64,000 nucleotides of DNA from Paenibacillus phytohabitans (GCF_013141775.1 NZ_WHOB01000097.1:124001-188000); one strand, 5' to 3'; counted from the stretch's first letter, positions 43,765 to 53,034 are shown. Made by a program: numbers and translations. The notes: generated by a model from the letters alone, not told the origin.

Positions 43765-45457
43765 AATACATGCCTCCTTTCTTCAGCAGCTGCTCGTGGG
43801 TGCCCCGTTCGGCAATGCGCCCTTTTTCCAGTACGATGATCTCGTCGGCTTCCATGATGCCCGATACCCGGTGCGAGATCAGGATATTGCTCTTCCCCTT
43901 GCGGGTCTGCCGCAGGCTGTTCAGAATTTGCCCTTCCGTTACGGCATCCACCGCTGACAGCGCATCGTCCAGAATCAGGATCGCCGGTTTCCGGATCAGT
44001 GCCCGCGCGATTGCGAGCCGCTGCTTCTGTCCGCCGGACAGGTTCACACCGCGTTCACCCAGCAGAGTGTCATAGCCGTCCGGGAACGCCTCGATACTTC
44101 CGGCAATTTGGCTGAGCGCTGCGGCATGCTGCACATCCTCGTCCGTATAGCCGTCTTTGAACAGGACAATATTGTCCTTCACGGAGGCGGCGAATACGAA
44201 GGTATCCTGCGGCACAACCCCAAGCCCCTCCCGCAGCGGGTCCAGGGCATAATCGTTGATATCCCGCCCGTCGAGCAGAATGTGCCCAGGCTTCACGTTG
44301 AAGAAGCGGAAGAGAAGGGAGGCCAGGGTGCTTTTGCCGGAGCCGGTCCTGCCGATGATTCCCAGCGTGTGTCCTTTTGGCAGAACGAGCGAGATCTCAT
44401 GCAGTGCCGGAACATCGGAACCTTCGTAATAGAAAGTCAGCTGGCGCAGCTCCATAGCTCCTTCCGGCTGAATAGGGACAGCGTTGGGGAGATCCGTGAT
44501 TTCAGGCTGAACCCGCAGAATATCATTTAATCTTCCGAGTGAAGCCAACCCGCGCTGGAATATCGTCACGATCCGTCCGATCGACACAATGGGACTTACA
44601 ATCAGACTGAGGTAGCCGTTAAAAGCGACAAAGTCACCAATACTGATCTCCCCCCGCAGCACCATCCGGCCGCCAAACATCAGATTCATGACGAAACAGA
44701 CGGCGAAGCCGAATTCAATCATCGCAGGAAGGGCGGCGGACACTTTGATCAGATCCAGGTTGGCTTGCTTCATACGGCTGCTCAACTCACTGAATTTCTC
44801 CATTTCAGAGCGTTCCTGCACATATGCCTTAATGACGCGGATGCCCGAAATGTTCTCCTGAACCCTGTCCGAGACCGCGCCGAACTGATTCTGTACGATT
44901 CTGAACCGGGTCTGAACCTTGCGGCCGCTGAAGAGCATCAGGAGGATGATGAAGGGGAGCGGGGACAATGTGAGTAGAGTGAGGCTGGGGCTGACTGACG
45001 CGAACATGAAATAGACCGAGGAGATACAGATAACAATTCCGTTAAAAGACATCGCCGTAGCCGGACCGAAGGTCATGCGCACCGCTGAAATGTCGTTGAT
45101 GGCATAAGCGATCAGGTCGCCGGTCTTGCGGCTGCTGAAGAATCCGGGAGAGAGCTTCAGGAAGTGCCGGTACAGCTCCTCGCGGATGTAGCATTCCAGG
45201 TTCCGCCCGTTCGCGATAATAATGTTTCTCCAGAGGAAGGTACAGAGGAAGACGATAGCGGCAATCAGCACCATCCAGAAGACCTGGGTCAGCACCTGCC
45301 CCGGCTCAAAACCGTTATTCTTCATCAGATCGACCGCACTGCCAAGCACCTTGGGGAACAGCGTTTGAATGAAGGAGGCGGCGAACATGAAGGCGAAGCC
45401 TATAATGTAGCTTAGCTTGCGGGACTTGAAGAACCGCAGTAATACAGATGAATTCAT
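43721..45457 (-). CDS. ABC multidrug exporter half-transporter, subunit A
   Basis: A 578-residue ABC-B-type protein: six-helix domain at about 10-310, Walker A GRTGSGKS near 370, LSGGQKQ near 465, and Walker B LILDDALSAVD. The residue after the Walker B aspartate is Asp instead of Glu, as in the degenerate site of heterodimeric exporters. So the pair with the downstream gene should have one active and one inactive site. First gene of the two, ATG at 45457. The LacI-family regulator just upstream on the same strand could control them but is separated by about 70 bases. Confidence 0.9.
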   Translation of the reverse strand: MNSSVLLRFFKSRKLSYIIGFAFMFAASFIQTLFPKVLGSAVDLMKNNGFEPGQVLTQVFWMVLIAAIVFLCTFLWRNIIIANGRNLECYIREELYRHFLKLSPGFFSSRKTGDLIAYAINDISAVRMTFGPATAMSFNGIVICISSVYFMFASVSPSLTLLTLSPLPFIILLMLFSGRKVQTRFRIVQNQFGAVSDRVQENISGIRVIKAYVQERSEMEKFSELSSRMKQANLDLIKVSAALPAMIEFGFAVCFVMNLMFGGRMVLRGEISIGDFVAFNGYLSLIVSPIVSIGRIVTIFQRGLASLGRLNDILRVQPEITDLPNAVPIQPEGAMELRQLTFYYEGSDVPALHEISLVLPKGHTLGIIGRTGSGKSTLASLLFRFFNVKPGHILLDGRDINDYALDPLREGLGVVPQDTFVFAASVKDNIVLFKDGYTDEDVQHAAALSQIAGSIEAFPDGYDTLLGERGVNLSGGQKQRLAIARALIRKPAILILDDALSAVDAVTEGQILNSLRQTRKGKSNILISHRVSGIMEADEIIVLEKGRIAERGTHEQLLKKGGMYYDIYTEQLEEGEVC

Positions 45458-45529
45458 CGGTTTCCCACCTTTACAATACCCTTGTTATAGATAGTGCGCA
45501 TGTTAAATAAAGAGCCCGGGTTTACAAAA

Positions 45530-46519
45530 TCACAGCTCCCGCACAGAGTCCCGCTCCACCAGTGTACTGAGAATGGCGATGTTCTCGGCAGGCTTGCCGG
45601 GCTCAGCGATCCGTTTCAGCAGTGTGGCAACAACTGTGCGGCATGAATATTCGATATTCAGATCCATCGTGGTCAAAGCGGGCAGCGAGAAGGCCGAGAC
45701 CTCGGTATTGCCGCTGCTGAGCACCGACACCTCTCCGGGCACCTTGATACCATGCTCCTGCAGCTCGCGAAGCAGTTCAACCGCAGTGAAATCATGATCA
45801 CAGATGAATGCGCTGGGCAGCAGGCCGTCCGCAATAAGGCCGGACAGTCTCAGGGGAAGAGTCTCATCCCGCCCCAGAAAAAGCTTCTCATCCACAGGCA
45901 CCCCGTGCTCTTCCAAAGCAGAGGTGATGCCGGTTTTCTTTTCCTTGTTGCGGTAAGCACTGGGATCTCCAATGAAACCAATCCGGCGGTGCCCGCGGTC
46001 CAGCAGATATTTGCACTGCTTATAGCCCGCGCCCAGAAAACTGAACCATACACTGTCGTAATCATAGGCCGGCGAATAACCGGTATAGAAAATCAGATTC
46101 GGAATCTGCTCATGGATAAACGAGGCGTATTCCAGGTTAAACCGGCCGATCAGGATAACCCCGTCGAACTTGAACCCCCGGCTCAGGCGGTAAGGCAGAA
46201 TCAGCTTATTCTGATTCTCCTTATCCAGAAACTCGATGCTGTAATCGGTCTCCGCCTTCTGCAAAGCGAGCTCAATCCCTTGTACCATGTAGCTGAAATT
46301 GCTGTTATCATGCGAATAGGGCTTCTGGTGCAGCACCAGAATTCGGGCAGGCGTATGCTTTTTGGGCTTAATATAGCCCATTTCCGCTGCTTTCCGTACA
46401 ATGGCTGCCTTCAGCTCGTCGCTGATTCCGGGTTGATTGCTGAGCGCCCGGCTGATTGATACAGGTGAGAGGCCCATGGCCTGGGCGATATGTGTGATCG
46501 TTACTTTTTTAGTCTTCAA
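45530..46519 (-). CDS. LacI-family transcriptional regulator
   Basis: A 329-residue LacI/GalR repressor. The N-terminal helix-turn-helix reads VTITHIAQAMGLSPVSISRALS at about 6-27, then hinge, then periplasmic-binding-like effector domain ending VERDSV. TTG at 46519 is chosen because GGGGGA lies 6 bases upstream; the frame is also open further upstream to 46591. The target is unknown; the ABC exporter genes follow on the same strand. The region upstream, near 46608-46652, has three AACGTAAA repeats that could be its own operator. Confidence 0.88.
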   Translation of the reverse strand: MKTKKVTITHIAQAMGLSPVSISRALSNQPGISDELKAAIVRKAAEMGYIKPKKHTPARILVLHQKPYSHDNSNFSYMVQGIELALQKAETDYSIEFLDKENQNKLILPYRLSRGFKFDGVILIGRFNLEYASFIHEQIPNLIFYTGYSPAYDYDSVWFSFLGAGYKQCKYLLDRGHRRIGFIGDPSAYRNKEKKTGITSALEEHGVPVDEKLFLGRDETLPLRLSGLIADGLLPSAFICDHDFTAVELLRELQEHGIKVPGEVSVLSSGNTEVSAFSLPALTTMDLNIEYSCRTVVATLLKRIAEPGKPAENIAILSTLVERDSVREL

Positions 46520-46609
46520 AAGAATCCCCCGCTTTATCGTGCTGCCGCAGTATATCGCTTCCGGCACTGTTATTATAATCATCCATTCCATAGGAATCTA
46601 CGATAAAAA

Positions 46610-46652
46610 ACGTAAAAAACAACGTAAAAAATAAATTTTTTTAACGTAAATT
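46610..46652. promoter_or_regulatory. three AACGTAAA direct repeats
   Basis: AACGTAAA or ACGTAAA occurs at about 46611, 46623 and 46645 in a 43-base AT-rich stretch between the divergent LacI and ECF genes. It may be a regulator site for either. Weak evidence. Confidence 0.3.
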
Positions 46653-46714
46653 TAAGGACAATCGTGTGCATCTCTTATTCGCAAATAATTTTTTACATGA
46701 ATATGGGGTTTACT

Positions 46715-46743
46715 GGGAACCATTTCGGATTTGCTGAGTCTTA
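46715..46743 (+). promoter_or_regulatory. ECF-type promoter, probably autoregulated
   Basis: GGGAACC at 46715-46721 and GTCTTA at 46738-46743 are 16 bases apart, which fits the GGAAC -35 plus GTC-type -10 of ECF sigma promoters. The sigma gene starts 25 bases later. Confidence 0.45.
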
Positions 46744-46767
46744 TTGGGCGAGAGGGGAGAGTGAAGC

Positions 46768-47307
46768 ATGCAAAGTAGAGAGATGCCTTATAGCGTGACC
46801 GTCGCTCCTTCCATAACCCTGCGGGAAATGATGGAGACTTACGGTTCGGATGTGTGGAACTATGCTTTTTTCTTAACCCGCAGCCGGGAGCAGGCAAGTG
46901 ATATCAGCCAGGAGGTATTCCTTAAGGCATATAAGAGTGTCGGCAAGTACCGGGGCCAGGCCACTTTGAAAACCTGGCTGCTGACCATCACGCGCAACAC
47001 CGCGTTCAGCTGGAGGCGGAACAGCTTCTGGCGCAGATTCGCTCCGCTTGGCGACCGGGAGGATACCGGAGAAGCGGCCTTGTCCGCAGAGAAGGAAGCC
47101 ATCGGCAATCAATATGCGAACCGCATCTGGGAGATCATTATGGAGCTGCCGGATAAGTACAGAGAGGTGCTGGTGCTGGATATTCAGCAGGACTTATCGG
47201 TGGCCGAGATGTCCGCTCTGCTCGGCATCGCGCAGGGGACCGTCAAATCCCGGCTCGGCCGGGCCAGAAATAAAGTGAGAACGGCGATAAAGGAGGAAGA
47301 CCTGTGA
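46768..47307 (+). CDS. ECF RNA polymerase sigma factor
   Basis: A 179-residue sigma factor: region 2 with DVWNYAFFLTRSREQASDISQEVFLKAY at about 28-55 and TWLLTITRN, region 4 with LPDKYREVLVLD, then a helix-turn-helix LSVAEMSALLGIAQGTVKSRLGRAR at about 148-172. ATG at 46768; GGGGAGAGTGAAGC precedes it. Its stop overlaps the start of the next gene, an anti-sigma-like membrane protein, giving a typical ECF operon. The signal sensed is unknown. Confidence 0.93.
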   Translation: MQSREMPYSVTVAPSITLREMMETYGSDVWNYAFFLTRSREQASDISQEVFLKAYKSVGKYRGQATLKTWLLTITRNTAFSWRRNSFWRRFAPLGDREDTGEAALSAEKEAIGNQYANRIWEIIMELPDKYREVLVLDIQQDLSVAEMSALLGIAQGTVKSRLGRARNKVRTAIKEEDL

Positions 47308-48413
47308 AGAGAGAGGACGGAAACGAACAAATACAAGTGATGAGCGGCACGCAGGATTGGTATGACAAAGCAGGACGCAACCCACTGGCCGAGCCGGGCT
47401 TTACACCGCAGCTGATGGCCCGGATTGAACAGGCTGCCGAGGAGCGTTCTTCGGGAAAACGCAGTCTGCGGTTCGGGCGTATAGCAGGCTTGGGTGGACT
47501 GGCAGCGGTGCTGCTGTTCGGCGTGCTGCTCTGGCCGTTCGGACAATGGGGGAACAGCAATCCGCTGGGGCAGCTGGCGGCGATCTTCAACCAAAGTTCT
47601 GGTGCAGCGGCAGTTCAGCCTTCGGCATCACCTGCAGCTACTTCTTCCGCATCGCCGCAATCTTACAATCCGCCGATTGGCTCTGCTGAATTTGAGATAG
47701 GCGGGATGAAGTACTACATGCCCCTTCCGTTAAACAGAAACAAAGGACTTGCGCGTGCCGTAGAAACGAATGCCGGGATTGTATGGTCGCCTCCACCCCC
47801 GATGGTGAATTACAGTAAGCCTAAATACACACATCCTACTGAGCCGTACACCTTGTATCTGTCTCCAAAAGGGCAGCCGGAGCTATCGGAGGCTACGTCT
47901 AAGCGGATCTATTCCTTTCCGCTGTATGCGGGAGGTTCGCAGGCCTATTATGAATTGGGCATAATCTTTGCCGGCGGCGATCATGTGGTTATGACCAGCA
48001 GCACATATACGTTAGGCAAGGGCGGAATCAGAACCCCGGTAAAACTCTCAGCCGTTAACGTAACTGCGGCCGCAGCCGGTGAGACCGTTACGCCGGTTGA
48101 TCTGTTTACTTTGAAGAATGAACACTTCGAATACAGATCTTATCTTGCGATCGATAACGTGAATGATGATATGTTGCTCGTCTATTATAGCGATAATAGT
48201 CATAACGGTTACGACGTCCATGGCCGGCTATACGACATGGCAACAGGAGGAATTCAGGACGTGGACAGCAAGATCGGCATGGACATTCAGGGGCAGCAGC
48301 AGACGGCTACTTATGAAGTGAACGGGACAAAACGTAAAGCGGAAGTAGTGTTCCTCCTCGGCCGGAAGTGGTATTCCGATTCCGAATGGCTGAGTATGTT
48401 GAAAGGACAGTGA
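47304..48413 (+). CDS. putative anti-sigma factor, membrane protein
   Basis: A 369-residue protein with about 50 cytoplasmic residues, one membrane segment at about 53-75 (GLGGLAAVLLFGVLLWPFG), and a 290-residue extracellular part with a Ser/Ala/Pro-rich linker at about 93-115. GTG at 47304 overlaps the sigma stop by 4 bases (GTGA), so translational coupling is likely. No HC2 zinc motif, so classification as anti-sigma rests on topology and gene order. Confidence 0.75.
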   Translation: MKREDGNEQIQVMSGTQDWYDKAGRNPLAEPGFTPQLMARIEQAAEERSSGKRSLRFGRIAGLGGLAAVLLFGVLLWPFGQWGNSNPLGQLAAIFNQSSGAAAVQPSASPAATSSASPQSYNPPIGSAEFEIGGMKYYMPLPLNRNKGLARAVETNAGIVWSPPPPMVNYSKPKYTHPTEPYTLYLSPKGQPELSEATSKRIYSFPLYAGGSQAYYELGIIFAGGDHVVMTSSTYTLGKGGIRTPVKLSAVNVTAAAAGETVTPVDLFTLKNEHFEYRSYLAIDNVNDDMLLVYYSDNSHNGYDVHGRLYDMATGGIQDVDSKIGMDIQGQQQTATYEVNGTKRKAEVVFLLGRKWYSDSEWLSMLKGQ

Positions 48414-48712
48414 GTTACACAGCCAAAAAAGGAAATTGAGCATCAGGGTTTAATAATGATAAAACTCAACGATGCTGAGTGATGAACAGATTCATGTTAC
48501 ATTGCTTTGCTATCGTAGCAGGTGTTCCGGATTGCGCGAGTTGGAGCTTGGTGCTGCCTTAGATGTCGGCTGATGCTGCCCGAGGCTCCGGAGCTGACGC
48601 ATGCGAGGAGATGCAGGAGGAAACCCGGTGAGATTACGGGGGACCTCTTCTTTCTGCTCCCAAATCCCCAACTTCTCACATTCTGCGGTTTCCTGCCAAA
48701 CTCCTGCCCCTT

Positions 48713-48890
48713 ACGGACTGTAAAGCGCTTATTATCTCTATTTGGCACATTTGACCACTCTTGCGGACTGGAGTGCGCTTATTGTTTCCCAATCGTGCAG
48801 TTTTCGGGTGACTTACAGTGAATAAGAGCACTGGAGTCCGCAAGCACGGCGAAATGATGCTTTTTAAGAAAATAAGCGCATCTCAGTCCG
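48713..48890. repeat. second four-unit GCGGACT cluster
   Basis: Units at 48713 (ACGGACTGTAAAGCGCTT), 48773 (GCGGACTGGAGTGCGCTT), 48826 (inverted, GCACTGGAGTCCGC) and 48876 (inverted, GCGCATCTCAGTCCG), about 50-60 bases apart. Same family as 41698-41876. The spacer 48414-49174 shows no other gene-like feature. Confidence 0.6.
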
Positions 48891-49174
48891 ATCCTATCGT
48901 GCTGGCAGCGCTTCTTAGTACCCTCTACTATCGCCTGCCCACCGCTAATGCCCCGGCACTATCCGCCCAATTCCGAATTGCTTTCCCTAACCTTCGACAC
49001 CTCATATTTCCAATTTTCACGCCCTTAGCTCCATCCCTCTAGATAATTTACTAAAAAAAAGCTATACTTTTTGGTAATATCAGAAAGTAAAGTTTTTCTC
49101 CGTTTATCACTAGTAATCTTAGAGGTAACGTAATGAACAGGTTTGGTTCTATATAGAAGAGTGGGGCGGGGTAA

Positions 49175-50200
49175 ATGAAAAAGCTGACCATAGAAGATGT
49201 GGCCCAGAAAGCGGGCGTATCGAAAAGCACGGTTTCGCAATTTTTGAATAAACGGTTCAAATATATGAGTGAAGCGACCAGACAGCGTATTGCTGAGGTT
49301 ATTGATGAGCTGAACTACCAGCCGAATGGACTGGCCCGCAGCCTGAAGCAGAACCGTACGCATATGGTGGGTATTATTGTGGCCAATATTGATTATTCGT
49401 TGTCCATCCAGTGTATCCGGGCGATTGAGAATGAGCTGCAGCGCCACGGAATTCAGGTCATTATCTGCAACGCTGACGAGAATGCGGACAAGGAGAATAC
49501 TTATGTGGAGACCCTGGTCGCCCGCCAGGTGGACGGTCTGATTATTTTCCCGACCGGTGATCAGGCCGCGCCATACATCAGGCTGATTGAAGCGGAATAC
49601 CCGCTGGTCTTCATGGACCGGCTGGTAGACGGGATCTCGACCCAGAGCCTGCTGCTTGATAACGAGATGGCGGTGAAGACTGCGGTCAAGGAGCTGACCA
49701 AACACGGGCATGAGGCGATCGCCATATTGTCACTGCCGCTTGGCCTGAATGCTATTACCCCGCGCAAAGAGCGGATGAGCGGTTACAAAAAAGCGATGGA
49801 GGAAGCTGGCCTGCCGCTGCAGGATGCCTATATGCGCAGTGTGCCGCGGGAAGAAATCGCCATTGCGCTGGATGAGCTGCTACGGCTTCCCCAGCCGCCG
49901 ACGGCGCTGATTGCCGCCAATGATCTTGTACTGGGGGAGATCCTTAAGTACGCGAACCGTAATGCCATTGCCATTCCCGGCCAGTTGTCCGTCATTGGGA
50001 TTGACGATGCCGAATTCGCCCGGATCTATAATCCGGACATCACTACGATCCGCCAGCCGGCTTATGAGATGGGCATGCAGGCTGCGAAGATTATGCTCTC
50101 CCTGATCAACGACGCGGACGGCTCCGTGCCAATTACCTACCGTTTTCCGCCTTCGCTGCAGCAGGGCCAGTCGGTCAGGCCGCCGGTGCTGAAGAAATAA
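49175..50200 (+). CDS. kdgR: LacI-family regulator, KdgR-like
   Basis: A 341-residue LacI-family repressor: HTH LTIEDVAQKAGVSKSTVSQF at about 4-23, hinge with YQPNGLARSL, effector domain ending in IDDAEF and TTIRQPAYEMG. ATG at 49175 follows GGGGCGGGG. It lies upstream of kdgK and kdgA, and the Bacillus KdgR of this family represses that pathway. A palindrome that could be its site lies before kdgA. Name by context and similarity of length and family, not by a proven match. Confidence 0.75.
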   Translation: MKKLTIEDVAQKAGVSKSTVSQFLNKRFKYMSEATRQRIAEVIDELNYQPNGLARSLKQNRTHMVGIIVANIDYSLSIQCIRAIENELQRHGIQVIICNADENADKENTYVETLVARQVDGLIIFPTGDQAAPYIRLIEAEYPLVFMDRLVDGISTQSLLLDNEMAVKTAVKELTKHGHEAIAILSLPLGLNAITPRKERMSGYKKAMEEAGLPLQDAYMRSVPREEIAIALDELLRLPQPPTALIAANDLVLGEILKYANRNAIAIPGQLSVIGIDDAEFARIYNPDITTIRQPAYEMGMQAAKIMLSLINDADGSVPITYRFPPSLQQGQSVRPPVLKK

Positions 50201-50224
50201 AACGGTTTATATAAAATTCTGCAC

Positions 50225-50274
50225 AATAAGGAGCGTCATAATAAGCCGGGTGGCTTATTATGACGCTCCTTATT
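50225..50274. terminator. terminator between convergent kdgR and kdgK
   Basis: Perfect 23-bp inverted repeat (AATAAGGAGCGTCATAATAA... and complement) with a GGGT loop, lying between the two stop codons and usable on both strands. Confidence 0.85.
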
Positions 50275-50354
50275 TCAAATTATAAGATTTTATATGCTGT
50301 TTGCTGAATCGCACTTTTTTGGATCAGACGTTCCCGGCAGCTGCGGGAAGCCGT

Positions 50355-51308
50355 TTACACGCCAGCGTTCATGAATTTCTCCAGCCCGTCACGGGTTGGA
50401 AGCCCATCCATATCGCCAGGCGACATTACGGCGAGCGCGCCGATCGCATTGCCGCGCTTCACAGCTTCGGCTACGCTCAGCTTCTCCAGCATCGCGCTGA
50501 TTACGCCAACGGCGAAGCCGTCTCCGGCGCCGACTGTATCCACAACCTGCTCCACCTTGAAGCCGTCCACATAACCTTCTTCACTGGTGGACGTTTTGTA
50601 ATAAGCGCCTTCAGGACCGAGCTTGATGACAACCAGGGATACGCCGCGTTCCAGATAGTACCCGGCAATCTCTTCCGGAGTATCAAGGCCGGTCAGAATT
50701 TTGCCTTCACCGTGTCCCGGCAGGAACCAGTCGCAGCGGGTCGCCAGGTCATTGATTGTATTGACCATGGTTTCTGTGTCCGGCCAGAGGGTCGGGCGCA
50801 GATTCGGGTCGAGCGAGACGGTTTTGCCGCGCTGCTTCATGAATTCCATGGCATGCAGCGAGAACTCATGGCAGGAAGCCGAGAGGGCGGAAGAGATACT
50901 GGTCACATGCAAATGACCTGCAGAAGCGAAATAATCCTCATTGAAGTCAGCCAGGATCAGCTTGGAGGCGGCGGAATTTTTGCGGAAATATTCAACCTTG
51001 GGATCTCCGGTCAGCACTTTGGATTTGATCAGCATGCCGGTGGAGAACTCCTTGGTTGTTGTAATGCTGTCCGTATCAATTTTCTCTTTATTCAGCGCAC
51101 CGACGATGAATTGGCCGAAGTTGTCCTCGCCAAGCTTGGTCACATAACCGGTCAGGTGCTCCAGGCGCGACAATCCGGTGGCCACATTGCTCTCTGCCCC
51201 TGCCAGCGCTTTCGAGAAAGAAGTAACCTCATGCAAGGGGCCGGCTTCATTGGCGTAGAACATGGCCATAGGCTCCCCGAATGTGACTGCATCCAGCTGT
51301 TTACTCAT
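50355..51308 (-). CDS. kdgK: 2-dehydro-3-deoxygluconokinase
   Basis: KdgK phosphorylates KDG to KDPG, the step before the aldolase. The 317-residue PfkB-family protein has the N-terminal GGAxSN-type motif (GAESNVATGLSRL near 35-47) and the C-terminal DTVGAGDGFAVG near 256-267 with the catalytic Asp. ATG at 51308 follows TTTTAGGAGGAA. It is divergent from kdgA and shares a 558-base intergenic region with repeats and a palindrome. Confidence 0.88.
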   Translation of the reverse strand: MSKQLDAVTFGEPMAMFYANEAGPLHEVTSFSKALAGAESNVATGLSRLEHLTGYVTKLGEDNFGQFIVGALNKEKIDTDSITTTKEFSTGMLIKSKVLTGDPKVEYFRKNSAASKLILADFNEDYFASAGHLHVTSISSALSASCHEFSLHAMEFMKQRGKTVSLDPNLRPTLWPDTETMVNTINDLATRCDWFLPGHGEGKILTGLDTPEEIAGYYLERGVSLVVIKLGPEGAYYKTSTSEEGYVDGFKVEQVVDTVGAGDGFAVGVISAMLEKLSVAEAVKRGNAIGALAVMSPGDMDGLPTRDGLEKFMNAGV

Positions 51309-51324
51309 TAATAGTTCCTCCTAA

Positions 51325-51513
51325 AAGTTTTGATAGCATCGACTTCCTGAATTCACTTCGCAAAACTCGCTACGAAAGCATACGCTTAAGTTTTGATAGC
51401 ATCGACTTCCTGAATTCACTTCGCAAAACTCGCTACGAAAGCATACGCTTAAGTTTTGATAGCATCGACTTCCTGAATTCACTTCGCAAAACTCGCTACG
51501 GAAGCGTACTCTA
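51325..51513. repeat. three-copy 63-bp tandem repeat
   Basis: Copies start at 51325, 51388 and 51451, each 63 bases. Copies 1 and 2 are identical; copy 3 is identical for its first 50 bases and then changes. The array starts 17 bases upstream of the kdgK start, so it lies in the kdgK leader. No terminal repeat; 63 is a multiple of three but there is no start site for translation on the - strand in front of it. Confidence 0.9.
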
Positions 51514-51739
51514 AGGGTTTGGTAAGCATAAGCTAAGGTTCAGCATGAACCCCGTATAAAGCTGTGGGATCGAATATAAATTGAAATTATCACATAAAAC
51601 GGTTTTGTACAATATGGCATTGCTCATTCAGCGGTCTTATTTTATTGGGAAGTTGCGTAACTCAGGCCGTAATTCCTTGATATATAAGGTTTTTATGCAT
51701 TTCTTTAAAGTGTATTTCCGTTGTTCACATAAATATATA

Positions 51740-51823
51740 TTGACTGATGGCAACAATATTATTACTATTTTCTTAGAAGGATAAAGCCTGTTGTTAGTAA
51801 ATTAGATAAATTAGTTTATCTAA
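51740..51823 (+). promoter_or_regulatory. kdgA promoter and palindromic operator
   Basis: TTGACT at 51740-51745 and TACTAT at 51763-51768 are 17 bases apart. A perfect inverted repeat TTAGATAAA / TTTATCTAA with a 4-base centre is at 51802-51823, downstream of the probable start of transcription. It is a likely site for the LacI-family protein or another repressor. Confidence 0.55.
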
Positions 51824-51866
51824 ATAAATATTCTTATCAGAATGTACCCAGAGAGGAAGTTTCTAA

Positions 51867-52508
51867 ATGAAGAAAATCAAAGTATTGCAGAACATCACGT
51901 CTGTTGGCGTTGTAGCCGTTATCCGCGCGGATAATGCCGATGATGCTTATAAAATGTCGGCAGCCTGTATTGAAGGCGGACTGAACAACATTGAAGTCAC
52001 CTTCACGACTCCGGATGCGGATGTGGCGATCAAGCGCCTCGTTGCCGAATATGGAAGCCGCGCTGTGATCGGTGCAGGTACAGTGCTCGACCCGCTTACC
52101 GCAAGAATCGCTATTCTGGCCGGTTCGGAATTTGTGGTCAGCCCTTCTTTTGAAGAAGATACCGCTAAGATGTGTAATCTTTACGGCATTCCTTATATGC
52201 CGGGCTGCATGACGCTGAATGAAATGAAGGAAGCCCTGAAGCTGGGCGTGGATGTGCTGAAGCTGTTCCCTGGCAGTGCGTTCGGACCGGATTATGTCAA
52301 GGCTGTTAAGGGCCCGATGCCGCATGTGAACATTATGCCTACCGGCGGCGTGGATCTGAACAATATGGAGAAGTGGATCAAGAACGGCTGTATCGCTGTC
52401 GGCATCGGAGGCAACCTGACTGCACCGGCCAAAGAAGGCCGTTATGACCAGATCACAGAACTGGCTGCACAGTATGTAGCGAAATTCAAAGAGATCCAAG
52501 GTCTGTAA
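51867..52508 (+). CDS. kdgA: KDPG/KHG aldolase
   Basis: This aldolase splits KDPG to pyruvate and glyceraldehyde 3-phosphate. The 213-residue (beta-alpha)8 protein has E43 in NIEVTF, a glycine-rich GAGTV loop, SPSF, and the Schiff-base K132 in VLKLFPG, then PTGGV. ATG at 51867 follows GAGAGGAAG. A terminator follows. It belongs to the KDG module with kdgR and kdgK. Confidence 0.93.
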   Translation: MKKIKVLQNITSVGVVAVIRADNADDAYKMSAACIEGGLNNIEVTFTTPDADVAIKRLVAEYGSRAVIGAGTVLDPLTARIAILAGSEFVVSPSFEEDTAKMCNLYGIPYMPGCMTLNEMKEALKLGVDVLKLFPGSAFGPDYVKAVKGPMPHVNIMPTGGVDLNNMEKWIKNGCIAVGIGGNLTAPAKEGRYDQITELAAQYVAKFKEIQGL

Positions 52509-52550
52509 GCTGGCAGAGCCGTTCGCGGATCTGAAGCTTTATACCATGTG

Positions 52551-52586
52551 AAATGTCTTGCCTCTATTAGGCAGGGCATTTTTTTG
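52551..52586 (+). terminator. kdgA terminator
   Basis: Stem AAATGTCTTGCCT / AGGCAGGGCATTT and a TTTTTTTG tract, about 40 bases after the kdgA stop. Confidence 0.8.
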
Positions 52587-52707
52587 TCTGCCTGATTTCC
52601 CGGTTGTGTAAATGATGGAAAAAGGCCGATCAGGGCAATACTTACAACTAGGACTGGGGTGCTGAAGCGCCTGCCGAAATTGATGAGCTTTCCTGAAAGG
52701 TGATGCC

Positions 52708-52950
52708 ATGCCGGGCGATGATATTCGCAGCAAGCTGTATCCCACTTTGAATATGGAAGAGGCGGAGTATATAGAAATCCGCTCCGCTGTACACGGCTGC
52801 AGGGTGACTATAGGGGCTTTTTATAAGCTTCACCGGAACTATAACCATCCGCAACTTTTTACGCAGGGTGAAGTATATGTGCTAGATGATGATTCCAGAG
52901 AGAATTATGCCGTCCTCCTGCTGTGCGCAGCTACACTTTATAAATTATAA
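52708..52950 (+). CDS. small hypothetical protein
   Basis: An 80-residue protein of unknown family with strand-like pattern and no membrane segment. ATG at 52708 is preceded by GAAAGGTGATGCC. A hairpin follows near 52950-53000. Probably expressed, but no comparative evidence. Confidence 0.5.
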   Translation: MPGDDIRSKLYPTLNMEEAEYIEIRSAVHGCRVTIGAFYKLHRNYNHPQLFTQGEVYVLDDDSRENYAVLLLCAATLYKL

Positions 52951-53008
52951 GGCAGTCTTCATTCGCAGGGGGTTACCATGCGGGGCTGCCTGCTTTTCAT
53001 GTCATTTT

Positions 53009-53034
53009 TGTAACAAACTTCTATAAAAGAGTAT
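53009..53034 (+). promoter_or_regulatory. SigW-type promoter upstream of sigW
   Basis: TGTAAC at 53009-53014 and GTAT at 53031-53034 are separated by 16 bases, which is like the TGAAAC-N16-CGTA promoter of SigW. The leader to the start codon would be about 190 bases. Confidence 0.45.
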
